A stretch of 64,000 nt of DNA from JAVJUV01 sp047314965 (GTDB taxonomy: Bacteria; Pseudomonadota; Alphaproteobacteria; Rhodobacterales; Rhodobacteraceae). The translations under genes and the position numbers were made by a program. A model generated the notes under the pieces. That model was given only the letters and a program-made list of their open reading frames with translations, had not been told where the DNA came from and did no database searches. Location of the stretch: assembly GCF_047314965.1 (NCBI RefSeq), contig NZ_JBLBVK010000044.1:7491-71490 (forward strand). Direction: 5' to 3'. Shown one piece after another: positions 27,510 through 36,164 of the stretch (its first letter is position 1; each line of letters starts with the position of its first letter).

Positions 27510-28922
27510 GTGATTATCGGCGACATAGCGGACGGGCTGACGCGCGGCGTCGAGACCACGATCAATACGGTCAGCGAAGCGTTCTTCGAACCCGTGTTGC
27601 GTCTCGGTGTGACGGGTCTCAGCCGCGCCGGCAAGACGGTCTTCATCACTTCGCTCGTGGCGAACCTCATCAACCGGGGCCGGATGCCCGCGCTGCGCGC
27701 CGCCGCCGAGGGCCGCATCCGCACCGCCTGGCTTCAGCCGCAACCCGATGACACCGTCCCGCGCTTCGACTACGAGACCCATCTCGCGGCCATGACAGGG
27801 GCGGAACCGGTCTGGCCGGAAAGCACGCGCGGCATCAGCGAATTGCGGCTGTCCTTCCGGGTCCAGCCGACGGGCCTTCTCGCCGGGGTCACGGGGCCAA
27901 AGACCCTCCACCTCGACATCGTGGACTATCCCGGCGAATGGCTTCTGGATCTCGGGCTTCTCGACAAAGGCTACGATGACTGGTCGGCAGAGGTCCTCAA
28001 GCGCATCGAACCGCGGCCCGAGGCTGCCGCGTTCCGAGAAACGCTGGCCGCAACCGACCCGGCGGCTCGACTCGATGAACCTGATGCCAAGGCGCTCGCC
28101 CAGGCCTTCACCGGCTATCTCCAGGCGGCCCGCGTGTCGGGCTACTCCGACTGCACGCCGGGGCGCTTTCTCCTGCCCGGCGACATGGCCGGATCGCCCG
28201 TCCTGACCTTCGCGCCGCTTCCCCCCGCCAGCCATCCGCGCGGCTCGCTGGGGCGTGAATTCGCCCGGCGCTTCGAGGCCTACAAGCGCGAGATCGTCAG
28301 ACCGTTCTTCCGCGACCACTTTGCCCGTATCGACCGTCAGATCGTCCTGGTCGACGTGCTTGGCGCCATACATTCGGGGCCGAAGGCGGTCGAGGATCTG
28401 CGCCAGGCCATGGCCGATATCCTCGGTGCTTTCCGACCGGGCCGGAACGCCTTTCTGACGCAGCTTCTCCTCGGCAAGCGCGTCGAGAAGATCCTCTTCG
28501 CCGCGACCAAGGCCGATCATCTCCACAATGCACAGCATGCCCAGCTGACCGCGATCACCGAAGCGCTGCTGGCCGAAGCGAAGACGCGCGCCGATTTCGC
28601 CGGCGCCCAGACCGCCGCCATGTCCATCGCCGCGCTCCGCGCAACGACCGAGGACCGGGTGGAGCAGGGCGGCCGCACGCTCGACGTGGTGCGTGGCACG
28701 CTCATGGACGGCAAGCGCGCCGCCTTCTACCCGGGGCGTCTGCCCGAGGACCCGTCCCGCCTTCTGAACCCGGCCCGGCAGGGCGCCGACAAATGGCTTG
28801 ACGCGGATTACGAGGTGATGAGCTTCGCGCCTCAGCCGGTGACGCTCAAACCCGGTGATGGCCCGCCGCATATCCGGCTCGACCGCGCCGCCGAATTCCT
28901 GATCGGAGACCGCCTGAGATGA
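27510..28922 (+). CDS. YcjX-like P-loop protein (DUF463)
   Basis: A 470-residue protein of the YcjX family, with Walker A GLSRAGKTVF near residue 35 and DIVDYPGEWLLDLGL around 130, both typical of this GTPase-like family. E. coli ycjX belongs to the phage-shock regulon; the molecular role is not settled. It starts at GTG, with GAGG upstream. Its stop overlaps the start of the DUF697 gene (ATGA), matching the ycjX-ycjF pair elsewhere. Confidence 0.92.
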   Translation: MIIGDIADGLTRGVETTINTVSEAFFEPVLRLGVTGLSRAGKTVFITSLVANLINRGRMPALRAAAEGRIRTAWLQPQPDDTVPRFDYETHLAAMTGAEPVWPESTRGISELRLSFRVQPTGLLAGVTGPKTLHLDIVDYPGEWLLDLGLLDKGYDDWSAEVLKRIEPRPEAAAFRETLAATDPAARLDEPDAKALAQAFTGYLQAARVSGYSDCTPGRFLLPGDMAGSPVLTFAPLPPASHPRGSLGREFARRFEAYKREIVRPFFRDHFARIDRQIVLVDVLGAIHSGPKAVEDLRQAMADILGAFRPGRNAFLTQLLLGKRVEKILFAATKADHLHNAQHAQLTAITEALLAEAKTRADFAGAQTAAMSIAALRATTEDRVEQGGRTLDVVRGTLMDGKRAAFYPGRLPEDPSRLLNPARQGADKWLDADYEVMSFAPQPVTLKPGDGPPHIRLDRAAEFLIGDRLR

Positions 28923-29944
28923 GCGATACCCGCAACGGCCCCGTCCTGATCGAACTGGACGATACCGGCCCCAGTCCCGCCGACGCTCCGCCCGTGGCCG
29001 ATGCCGGCCAGCCGCCGACCGGACAGGCGATGCAGACCATGGCGACGCTTGCCGCGCGCCGGCCGTCCCGGCTCGCGGCGTGGTTCTGGCGGCTTCTCGG
29101 CGCGGTCGTGGTCTTCTTCGCCTCGGTCGCGGCCTGGGATTTCGTGACCGCCCTGGTCGCCCGGAACAGCTATCTCGGTTGGGCCGCGATCGGACTTCTG
29201 GGCCTCTTTCTTCTCGTCTGCCTTGCCATCGTTCTGCGGGAATGGGCTGCGCTTGCGCGCCTTGCCCGGATCGAGCACCTGCATGCCGAGGCGGACCGCG
29301 TAATCGCATCCGGCGATCTGGACGGCGCTCGCAAGCTGACCGACCGGCTCGCGGCGCTGTACTCGGGGCGCGAGGACACCCGCTGGGGACGGGAGCGACT
29401 GGCCGAACGCAGGTCCGAGGCCTTCGACGCGGACACGCTTCTGGCCACTGCCGAGGATATGCTCCTTGTCCCGCTCGACGCCGAGGCGCGCCGCGAGGTC
29501 GAGGCGGCGGCACGCCAGGTCGCAGCCGTGACAGCACTTGTGCCACTCGCTTTCGCCGATGTCGTGGCCGCGCTCACGGCAAACATCCGCATGATCCGAC
29601 GCATCGCCGAGATCTATGGCGGCCGTTCCGGCACGCTGGGGTCGTGGCGGTTGGTGCGCGCTGTGATGACCCATCTCGTCGCCACCGGCGCGGTCGCCGT
29701 GGGCGACGACCTGATCGGCTCAATCGGCGGCGGCCATGTCCTGTCGAAACTCTCCCGCCGCTTCGGCGAGGGCCTGGTCAACGGAGCTCTCACCGCCCGC
29801 GTCGGCGTTGCCGCCATGGAGGTCTGCCGCCCCCTGCCATTTGCTCCCGGCAAACGTCCCCGGGTAACCAGCCTCGTCCGCCGCGCGCTGACGGGCCTTT
29901 TCGACAAGGCCGACAGCGCCGCTCAACCTGCAAAATTCGACTGA
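28919..29944 (+). CDS. YcjF-like membrane protein (DUF697, TIGR01620 type)
   Basis: A 341-residue protein with two membrane helices at ~62-80 and ~90-112, a helical region with RIEHLHAEAD, and a C-terminal DUF697 domain from about 190 (ALVPLAFADVVAAL...). It overlaps the YcjX-like gene by 4 bp and is presumably its partner at the inner membrane. An intergenic repeat hairpin follows and probably ends the transcript. Confidence 0.9.
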   Translation: MSDTRNGPVLIELDDTGPSPADAPPVADAGQPPTGQAMQTMATLAARRPSRLAAWFWRLLGAVVVFFASVAAWDFVTALVARNSYLGWAAIGLLGLFLLVCLAIVLREWAALARLARIEHLHAEADRVIASGDLDGARKLTDRLAALYSGREDTRWGRERLAERRSEAFDADTLLATAEDMLLVPLDAEARREVEAAARQVAAVTALVPLAFADVVAALTANIRMIRRIAEIYGGRSGTLGSWRLVRAVMTHLVATGAVAVGDDLIGSIGGGHVLSKLSRRFGEGLVNGALTARVGVAAMEVCRPLPFAPGKRPRVTSLVRRALTGLFDKADSAAQPAKFD

Positions 29945-29957
29945 GAACGTCCTTCCT

Positions 29958-29998
29958 CTTGGCGGAAATACTTCGGGGGCAAGGGGGCAGAGCCCCCT
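29958..29998. repeat. intergenic repeat family, copy 3
   Basis: GGCGGAAATACTTCGGGGGC resembles the cores of copies 1 and 2. It is followed by AGGGGGC-AGA-GCCCCCT (29982-29998), the same hairpin as in copy 2. It lies between the convergent ycjF-like and monooxygenase genes and likely acts as a bidirectional terminator. Confidence 0.8.
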
Positions 29999-31180
29999 CT
30001 AGCGGCCCGTCAGGCTCGCCATCGGCGGGATGAGGTCGCCGCAGACCAGCCGGGTCAGGATCGCCGGGATCGGCGGCACGGCGGATAGGGGATAGAGAGC
30101 CCGGTCCCGCAACACCGGAAGAACCCGGCTGTCGGACTGGTATTGGGGCGTGAAGGCGCGGCTCATGGCCTGGTAGAGCCAGACATGCCACCGCCGCGCC
30201 ATCCGGTAGTGTCTCAACGCCTCCTCGACCGGAAACCGCTCCAGCGCCAGTCCCAGGGCCATCGCGTCCAGCATGGCCATGTTCGCGCCCTGTCCCAGTT
30301 GCGGTGACGCCCGGTGCGCTGCGTCCCCGATGATCGCGAATCCGGGGGAAGCGACGGCGCGCAGCGTGCCGTGGGTATAGGTCGCGAAGGTCATCTGGTC
30401 CGGGTCATTCACCTCCTCGAAGGCGGGCAGCGCCTCGGGCCAGAGCGATGCGACCTCGTCTCGCCAAGCCGACAGGCCCGCGCGGCGCCAGGAGTCATAT
30501 CCCCGCGCAGGCAGCGACCAGAAAATCGTCGTGGCCTCCCAGTCCGCGCCATTTCGCGTTCCCGACGGCATAACACCGACCATCCGGTCCGCCCTGCGGT
30601 ATCGCTGGCACAGCTGACCCTCGGGCAGCTCCAGCCCTGCAGGCCGGGGCACCGTCGCCCAGATCGCGCCAAAGGGCAGCGGTGTCGAGACAAGCGGGGA
30701 CAGGCGGGAATTCGTGCCGGACGCATCGATCACCAGTTCGAACGGGCCAGCGCGGGTTCCATCGGAGAAGACCAGGAACCGTTCATCGCGCGCAAGCACC
30801 TCGTGCCCGGCCACCAGTTCCGCACCGCCCGATCTTGCCGCGCCCAGAACCGCGTCGAACAGCGCCGGACGCTGGATCGCCAGCCCGAACCTTGCGCCGC
30901 CCTGCGCGCCGTAGTCGACCTTCAGAACCGTCCTCCCGCTATCGGCTTCGATGCCGTGCATGCGCCAGATTCTCGCGCCACGCGCCATGGCTTCGGCACC
31001 TGCGCCGATGGCGTCCAGAACCGCCTGCCCGACGGGCTGGATCACCAGACCCGAGCCCACGGGCCGGGGCGCTTCGAACCGGTCGAAGACCCGCACGCGA
31101 TGGCCCTGCCGCGACAGCAGCGCTGCGGCAGTCAGACCGCCGATCCCGGCGCCTGCAATTGCGATCTCAAGAGTCGTCAT
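29999..31180 (-). CDS. FAD-dependent monooxygenase (PHBH/salicylate hydroxylase type)
   Basis: A 393-residue class A flavin monooxygenase: IAGAGIGGLTAAALL at the N-terminal FAD fold, and GDAAHRASPQLGQGANMA around residue 285, the second FAD motif. The middle region carries the DG-like segment (VIDASGTNS). Substrates in this family are aromatic acids and related rings; nothing nearby identifies which. It is followed on the same strand by no partner, and preceded by an SDR 53 bp upstream. Confidence 0.9.
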   Translation of the reverse strand: MTTLEIAIAGAGIGGLTAAALLSRQGHRVRVFDRFEAPRPVGSGLVIQPVGQAVLDAIGAGAEAMARGARIWRMHGIEADSGRTVLKVDYGAQGGARFGLAIQRPALFDAVLGAARSGGAELVAGHEVLARDERFLVFSDGTRAGPFELVIDASGTNSRLSPLVSTPLPFGAIWATVPRPAGLELPEGQLCQRYRRADRMVGVMPSGTRNGADWEATTIFWSLPARGYDSWRRAGLSAWRDEVASLWPEALPAFEEVNDPDQMTFATYTHGTLRAVASPGFAIIGDAAHRASPQLGQGANMAMLDAMALGLALERFPVEEALRHYRMARRWHVWLYQAMSRAFTPQYQSDSRVLPVLRDRALYPLSAVPPIPAILTRLVCGDLIPPMASLTGR

Positions 31181-31233
31181 GTGGCCACTCTGCCCGACGC
31201 CGGCAGCGTGGCCAGCCGACCGGTTGCCGCAGC

Positions 31234-32046
31234 CTAATGCGCGGGTGCCTCGGCCGCATCGACAAGCGTGCGCCCGCCATCGACCGTCAGGATCTGACCG
31301 GTCATGAAGCCGGAGCCATCGGAGGCCAGAAACTGCGCGACTTCCGCCAGTTCCGTCGGACTTGCGATCCGGTGGAGGGGTGTCGATTCGATGATCGCGT
31401 CGCGGAAATCCTCGTTTTCCTTCAACGCGCCCTGAAGCGAGGCGCTCATGACCGACCCCAGCGCAATCCCGTTGACGCGGATGCGGTGCGGTGCCAGCGC
31501 CACGGCCATTGAGCGCGTCATCTGGTCCAGTGCCGCGGAACTGACCGAATAGGCCAGCAGTTCGGGCTGTGTGCGCCGTGCGGCGATCGACGAAAGATTG
31601 ATGATCGAACCCGTCGGCGCCTCGTCGTTGTCTATGTCCTTCGCCTGCTTGATCATCCGTTTCGCGAAAACCTGCGTTACGCGCAGCGAGGTCATGAGGT
31701 TCTGGTTCAGAAGGTCGATGACAGCGTCATCATCCGGATTGAGCGGATCGGAGGACAGCATCTGGCGCGACGCGTTGACCAGGATGTCGGCGCGATCGAA
31801 CCGGTCGATCGTGGCCGAGAGAAGATTCGCGACCGTCAGCTTTTCACGCAAATCGCCAGCGAAATAGGCGATGGTGCCGCTCTCGTCCTCGCTAACCTGT
31901 CCCACTTCCTCGGCAAGTTTCGCTTCGTCCATGTCGGCGAACATGACATTGGCGCCTTTCTCGACGAAATGCCGGGCCACGGCCAGGCCCACGCCATTGG
32001 CCGCACCGGTCACGACTGCGGTCTTTCCAGCGATGGAGAACGACAT
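31234..32046 (-). CDS. short-chain dehydrogenase/reductase with altered catalytic motif
   Basis: A 270-residue classical SDR fold: TGAANGVG cofactor motif near 14-21, the DLREK acidic segment, SIINLSSIAA with the active-site serine, and a C-terminal TVDGG. The YxxxK motif is altered: the tyrosine is followed by SVSS, so lysine is replaced by serine. The NNAG motif is changed too (VNASRQ). The protein probably binds NAD(P) but may be catalytically weak or have another role. It is 5 bp downstream of the RsmC-like methyltransferase gene, on the same strand. Confidence 0.85.
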   Translation of the reverse strand: MSFSIAGKTAVVTGAANGVGLAVARHFVEKGANVMFADMDEAKLAEEVGQVSEDESGTIAYFAGDLREKLTVANLLSATIDRFDRADILVNASRQMLSSDPLNPDDDAVIDLLNQNLMTSLRVTQVFAKRMIKQAKDIDNDEAPTGSIINLSSIAARRTQPELLAYSVSSAALDQMTRSMAVALAPHRIRVNGIALGSVMSASLQGALKENEDFRDAIIESTPLHRIASPTELAEVAQFLASDGSGFMTGQILTVDGGRTLVDAAEAPAH

Positions 32047-32051
32047 GTGAT

Positions 32052-33041
32052 CTATCCTTTTCGGGGGGGGCGGGGATGCGAGGCCGCGTAGAGTTTGAAC
32101 GAGGGCGTCTGGCCGAGGATTTTGACGTCTCTGAACGCGTCTTGCAGCGTTGTCTCATACGGCAAATGCCGGTTCGCGACAAGCCACAGCTGGCCTTTCA
32201 GGGTCAGCATCGCCGCGGCGGCGCGAATGAAAGCGCGTCCCAGCTCGGGATCGGCCGCCCTGCTTTCGTGAAACGGCGGGTTCATCACGACATGGTTCGC
32301 GGAGGTGTCGGGCCGGAAGGTCCGCGCATCGGCCCAGTGAAACCGGGCGCGCGGATCGGTGATGTTATGCCGCGCATCCTCCAGCGCGACGTGATCGGCC
32401 TCGACGAGATCCAGCGAGGTCACACCGTCACGGGTCAGGATCGCGTCCGCCAGATAGCCCCAGCCCGCACCCAGATCGACGGCGTGACCTTTCATGACCT
32501 TCGGCAGCGCAGCCGCGAGTTCCCTGGAACCGGGATCGACCCGGTCCGCCGAGAACACGCCGGGTGACGTCCGAAACCTGCCCTCGACCAGGGAGGGCGA
32601 TCCAACCTCCCAGTCCGCGAAATCTCCGCCGTCAAAGCTGAAGAACTTGCCATGCGCCTTTGAAAGAACCTCGCCGATGTCGGCCCTTTGCCGAACCTCC
32701 TTGAGGATCGAATCCACACCGTCGGTCTTCTGCCCGTCGATCGCGACCGGCCCGCTCGTGGCGGCACGCGCGTCCCGGATCAGAAGCCGGGCCTCCGCTT
32801 TTGAGCGCGGAAGGCAGACGATGGCTGCGGAATAGGGGCCTTCGACCTTGGTCGAGACCGCGTAGCCCCCGTTGCGGAAGGCTGCGTTGTCCGGGTAGAG
32901 CCGCGCAATGACCTGCACCCGATCGGCAGGCAAGGGACCGAGGTCGTCGCCGGCCCTCGCACCGATGACGGCGATCGTGCCCGAAGCGGGCAATGTCAGC
33001 GCACCGGTCTCAAGCGCGAGGTTCAGTCTCTCCGAAAACAT
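32052..33041 (-). CDS. RsmC-like class I SAM-dependent methyltransferase
   Basis: A 329-residue methyltransferase with an N-terminal degenerate half and a C-terminal catalytic half, as in RsmC/RlmG. VDLGAGWGYLAD is the SAM-binding loop and VVMNPPFHE the NPPF catalytic motif typical of N2-guanine rRNA methyltransferases. The likely substrate is a guanine in 16S rRNA. It sits between clpS and the SDR, all on the minus strand; the gap to clpS is 18 bp. Confidence 0.88.
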   Translation of the reverse strand: MFSERLNLALETGALTLPASGTIAVIGARAGDDLGPLPADRVQVIARLYPDNAAFRNGGYAVSTKVEGPYSAAIVCLPRSKAEARLLIRDARAATSGPVAIDGQKTDGVDSILKEVRQRADIGEVLSKAHGKFFSFDGGDFADWEVGSPSLVEGRFRTSPGVFSADRVDPGSRELAAALPKVMKGHAVDLGAGWGYLADAILTRDGVTSLDLVEADHVALEDARHNITDPRARFHWADARTFRPDTSANHVVMNPPFHESRAADPELGRAFIRAAAAMLTLKGQLWLVANRHLPYETTLQDAFRDVKILGQTPSFKLYAASHPRPPRKG

Positions 33042-33059
33042 GGGAGGCGGGCCGCGGCC

Positions 33060-33380
33060 CTATTCCTTTTCCATGGTGCATTGAAGGGGATGCTGATGAC
33101 GCCGTGCGAAATCCATCACCTGAGCGACCTTCGTCTCGGCGACTTCGAACGAGAATACTCCGACGACGGCCAATCCCTTCTTGTGAACTGTCAGCATCAA
33201 CTCGAACGCCTGCGCGTGGCTCATGCCGAAAAACCGCTCCAGCACATGAACCACGAATTCCATCGGAGTATAATCGTCGTTCAGCAGCATCACCTTGTAC
33301 ATCGGCGGACGCTGGGTTTTGGGCTTGGTATCGGTCAGGACGCCGGTCTCATCCTCCGGCTTGTCCTTGTCGGCCATCAT
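33060..33380 (-). CDS. clpS: ATP-dependent Clp protease adaptor ClpS
   Basis: A 106-residue ClpS, which delivers N-degron substrates to ClpAP. The fold signatures are clear: YKVMLLNDDYTPMEFVV, VLERFFGM, a histidine-containing KKGLAVVGVF strand and EVAETKV. Start at the first of two adjacent ATGs (33380 or 33377); neither has a strong ribosome site. The N-terminal ~25 residues are the usual flexible extension. It is divergent from the HAD hydrolase. Confidence 0.95.
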   Translation of the reverse strand: MMADKDKPEDETGVLTDTKPKTQRPPMYKVMLLNDDYTPMEFVVHVLERFFGMSHAQAFELMLTVHKKGLAVVGVFSFEVAETKVAQVMDFARRHQHPLQCTMEKE

Positions 33381-33492
33381 ATGCAGGTTGTCAGCGATCA
33401 AAACCACCTTCGCCGTTCGACTGGGTCGGGCGCACAATATAAGCGTTCTGGTCTCCGAGAAAAGGCCCGACACGCAGGAGAGCGCACAAAGA

Positions 33493-34194
33493 ATGCTGAC
33501 GACCATCTGTTTCGATGCCGACGATACCCTGTGGCACAACGAACGGTTCTTCCGCCTGACCCAGGAGCATTTCGCCAGCCTGCTGCGTGACCACGCTTCA
33601 TCGGATCATTTGGCCGAGCGACTTCTCGAGGCGGAGAAGCGCAACATCGGGCACTACGGATTCGGCATCAAGGGTTTCATGCTGTCGATGATCGAGACCG
33701 CGCTCGAGGTGACCGAGAACCGGGTGCCGGGGTCCGTCATCGCCGAGATCATTGCGGCGGGGCAGGACATGTTGGGCCATCCGATCGAACTATTGCCCGG
33801 CGTTCAGGAGACGGTCACCGCCCTGGCCGGCGAGTTTACTCTTCTCTTGGTGACCAAGGGCGATCTTCTGGACCAGGAACGCAAGCTTGCACAATCCGGT
33901 CTGGGAGAGCTGTTCGACGGGGTGGAGATCGTCTCTGAGAAATCGCCAACGGTTTATCGCTCGATTTTCTCGCGGCACGGAACCACTCCGACGCAGGCGC
34001 TGATGGCTGGAAATTCGCTGAAATCCGACGTCAATCCAGTGATCGAGGCAGGAGGTTGGGGGGTCTATGTTCCGCACGGCCTGACATGGGAGCTCGAGGC
34101 TGCCGAGCCACCGGAAGGGCACCCCCGCTTCCGCCAGATTGAGAATCTCTCGGAATTACCAGAGCTTGTGCGGGAAATTTGCCACAACATCTAG
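33493..34194 (+). CDS. HAD-family hydrolase
   Basis: A 233-residue haloacid-dehalogenase-type phosphatase. Motif I is FDADDTLWHN (nucleophile Asp8), motif II TLLLVTKGD, motif III the lysine in VSEKSP, and motif IV GNSLKSDVNP. A small alpha-helical cap lies between motifs I and II. It probably acts on a small phosphorylated metabolite. The start at 33493 gives the normal family N-terminus; AGGAG lies 12 bp upstream. Confidence 0.9.
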   Translation: MLTTICFDADDTLWHNERFFRLTQEHFASLLRDHASSDHLAERLLEAEKRNIGHYGFGIKGFMLSMIETALEVTENRVPGSVIAEIIAAGQDMLGHPIELLPGVQETVTALAGEFTLLLVTKGDLLDQERKLAQSGLGELFDGVEIVSEKSPTVYRSIFSRHGTTPTQALMAGNSLKSDVNPVIEAGGWGVYVPHGLTWELEAAEPPEGHPRFRQIENLSELPELVREICHNI

Positions 34195-34242
34195 CGGATA
34201 CTGCGGATAGGAGCACTCCATCTTGTGGCGGAAAATTGCCAT

Positions 34243-34288
34243 GATTCGAACATGGAAAATTCACCATTTTCCGATGGATTCGAACGTG
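34243..34288. promoter_or_regulatory. direct repeats flanking a dyad upstream of the carboxypeptidase
   Basis: GATTCGAACATG (34243-34254) and GATTCGAACGTG (34277-34288) flank the perfect dyad GGAAAAT-TCACC-ATTTTCC (34254-34272). The block lies 82 bp ahead of the chosen TTG start. It may be an operator or a leader structure; no regulator is identified. Confidence 0.45.
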
Positions 34289-34369
34289 TTACGGTTCAGG
34301 GAAACATACCCGAAAATTGAAGGATCCGGCGATCAAAGACCGGACCTCAGAGGCAGAAGGGGCAGAATC

Positions 34370-35818
34370 TTGACGTTACGGGCCGCCGTTCGCGTCTTTC
34401 AGGCAATCGTTTTCGCGTTCCTCATGTTGTTCGCGCCGGTCGCAGTGGTTGCTGCGCCCTACGCGGCAATGGTGATGGACGCGCGAAGCGGAGAGGTTCT
34501 CCATTCTCGAAATGCCGACACGCGCCTACATCCGGCCTCTCTGACCAAGATGATGACGCTCTATGTGGTTTTCGACGCCATCGAGCGTGGCGAAATATCG
34601 CTGGATACCAAGGTCAAGATCTCTCAGAAAGCCGCGGCAGAGCCGCCGTCAAAACTTGGACTTCGAACGGGTCAGTCGATCGCCATTCGGCACCTGATCC
34701 GCGCTGCTGCCGTGAAATCCGCCAACGACGCCGCCACGGCGCTTGGTGAGGCGGTATCGGGAAGCGAAGCCGCGTTTGCGCGCCGGATGAACCGGATGGC
34801 CAAGGCCATGGGTATGACCCGGACCACGTTCCGCAACGCCCACGGCCTGACCGAAACAGGTCATCTCTCGACCGCACGGGACATGACGGTTTTGGGGCGG
34901 CACCTGTTCTACGATTTCCCCGAGTACTACAACTTGTTCTCGCGCCAGCGGACAGATGCGGGTGGCAAGACGATCTACAACACCAATCGCCGCCTGCTCG
35001 GCAGCTATCGCGGCGCCGATGGGATCAAGACCGGCTACACGCGCGCCGCCGGCTACAACCTCGTGGCTTCGGCCGAGCGTGGCAGCGAACGGATCATCGC
35101 GACGGTCTTCGGCGGGCGCTCGGTGGCGACCCGGAATGCCGAGGTGGCCGAACTTCTCGATTTGGGCTTCAAGCGTGCCCCCTCGCGCGTGGCCGTCAAG
35201 AAGCCGGCACGCCCGGTTCTCATCGCCGAGGCTCCATCCGGTGCTGCAACCGGTCAGGCCGTACAGACCACCGGGCTGATCGCCCGCTCGCCGCGCCCGC
35301 TTCTGCGCCCGGCGCCTCAGCCTCCCGAGGAGGTGCTGGTCGCGCTGGCCGATGGGATCGCGGACGCCCTTGCGGAAGTCGCTGTGGCCGATGCCTCCGT
35401 GGCAGACGTCGCGCCGGAAATTTCGGTCGAGACGGCTCCGGCTGCTCCTCCGGAGATTCTGGCAGCCAGCCTTGCCGGCGCGCTCCTGCGCCCCGCGCCG
35501 CGCCCGGTCATCGCAGAAGGGTCGGCGCCGGAGATCGGCTCGGACGAACCCACCGTTGTGATGCGGCTCTCCACCTCGGGCGGTCGCCATTGGGGAATTA
35601 ACGTGGGCCGGTTCACGACGCGGCACGAAGCCGAGAAGGTTCTACTGCAGACCGCACTGGTCGAAATCTCCACGCTGGACGATGCCTTGCGGAAGGTCGT
35701 GCGCAGCCCGCGCGGCTGGGAGGCGAACTTCGTCGGCATGAGCCAGGAACAGGCCGATCTGGCGTGCCGGCGGCTTGAGGCCCAGAATGTCACCTGCCGC
35801 CCTGTCGGACCGGGTTGA
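34370..35818 (+). CDS. D-alanyl-D-alanine carboxypeptidase with C-terminal SPOR domain
   Basis: A penicillin-binding protein of the DacA/DacC type, about 482 residues from the TTG at 34370. A signal peptide (FQAIVFAFLMLFAPVAVVAA) leads into a peptidase S11 domain with SLTKMM (nucleophile serine), SAND and KTGYT boxes. A proline/alanine-rich linker (~300-400) and a terminal SPOR domain (WGINVGRFTTRHEAEKVL) that binds denuded peptidoglycan at the septum follow. It trims pentapeptide side chains. The TTG start is chosen because it lies just before the signal peptide with AGAAGGGG upstream; the frame stays open to 34223, so a longer N-terminus is possible. Confidence 0.92.
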   Translation: MTLRAAVRVFQAIVFAFLMLFAPVAVVAAPYAAMVMDARSGEVLHSRNADTRLHPASLTKMMTLYVVFDAIERGEISLDTKVKISQKAAAEPPSKLGLRTGQSIAIRHLIRAAAVKSANDAATALGEAVSGSEAAFARRMNRMAKAMGMTRTTFRNAHGLTETGHLSTARDMTVLGRHLFYDFPEYYNLFSRQRTDAGGKTIYNTNRRLLGSYRGADGIKTGYTRAAGYNLVASAERGSERIIATVFGGRSVATRNAEVAELLDLGFKRAPSRVAVKKPARPVLIAEAPSGAATGQAVQTTGLIARSPRPLLRPAPQPPEEVLVALADGIADALAEVAVADASVADVAPEISVETAPAAPPEILAASLAGALLRPAPRPVIAEGSAPEIGSDEPTVVMRLSTSGGRHWGINVGRFTTRHEAEKVLLQTALVEISTLDDALRKVVRSPRGWEANFVGMSQEQADLACRRLEAQNVTCRPVGPG

Positions 35819-35917
35819 GGCTGAAGATGGGCAGCATTTTCAAAGCCCTGGATGGCGGTCATCTTGATCGTGCTCTCTTTAGAACCCACCTGAAAGAGCC
35901 GAAAGGAGACCCGCGGG

Positions 35918-36082
35918 ATGACACAGCTCACCAGGCGCACTTTTCTCGTCGCAGTCGCCTCTTCTGGCGCAGTGAAAGCGATGCCGAAGATCGCGACGAC
36001 GGCAGGCGGAAAACGCGTTCTGACACTGGTTTATGACAAGTCGCTGGGCATGATGCGGGCGATTGACCGCGTCGTTCGCTGA
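35918..36082 (+). CDS. 54-residue Tat-signal-like protein, function unknown
   Basis: A short ORF (MTQLTRRTFLVAVASSGA...) with an AAGGAG ribosome site 9-10 bases upstream. The TRRTFLVA stretch is a twin-arginine signal motif followed by a short hydrophobic segment. The remaining ~35 residues (GGKRVLTLVYDKSLGMMRAI) have no recognised domain. It is too small to be an ordinary Tat-exported enzyme; it could be a remnant or a real peptide of its own. It follows the carboxypeptidase gene by 99 bp. Confidence 0.55.
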   Translation: MTQLTRRTFLVAVASSGAVKAMPKIATTAGGKRVLTLVYDKSLGMMRAIDRVVR

Positions 36083-36118
36083 CCGGAAGTTGCGTCCGCG
36101 TCGCTGTAGCGACGGGTG

Positions 36119-36155
36119 GGGGACGCTGTCCCCTACACCCCCTGGGATATTTGGC
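36119..36155. repeat. intergenic repeat family, copy 4 (diverged)
   Basis: Hairpin GGGGAC-GCT-GTCCCC (36119-36133) followed by CACCCCCTGGGATATTTGGC, which resembles the core of copies 1-3. It lies 10 bp beyond the valS stop and likely ends that transcript. Confidence 0.7.
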
Positions 36156-36164
36156 GGCCGATAA

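Noticed and set aside
27474..29546. A 690-codon minus-strand frame opposite the ycjX/ycjF-like genes
   Set aside because: Shadow frame; low-complexity Arg/Pro/Gly-rich product.
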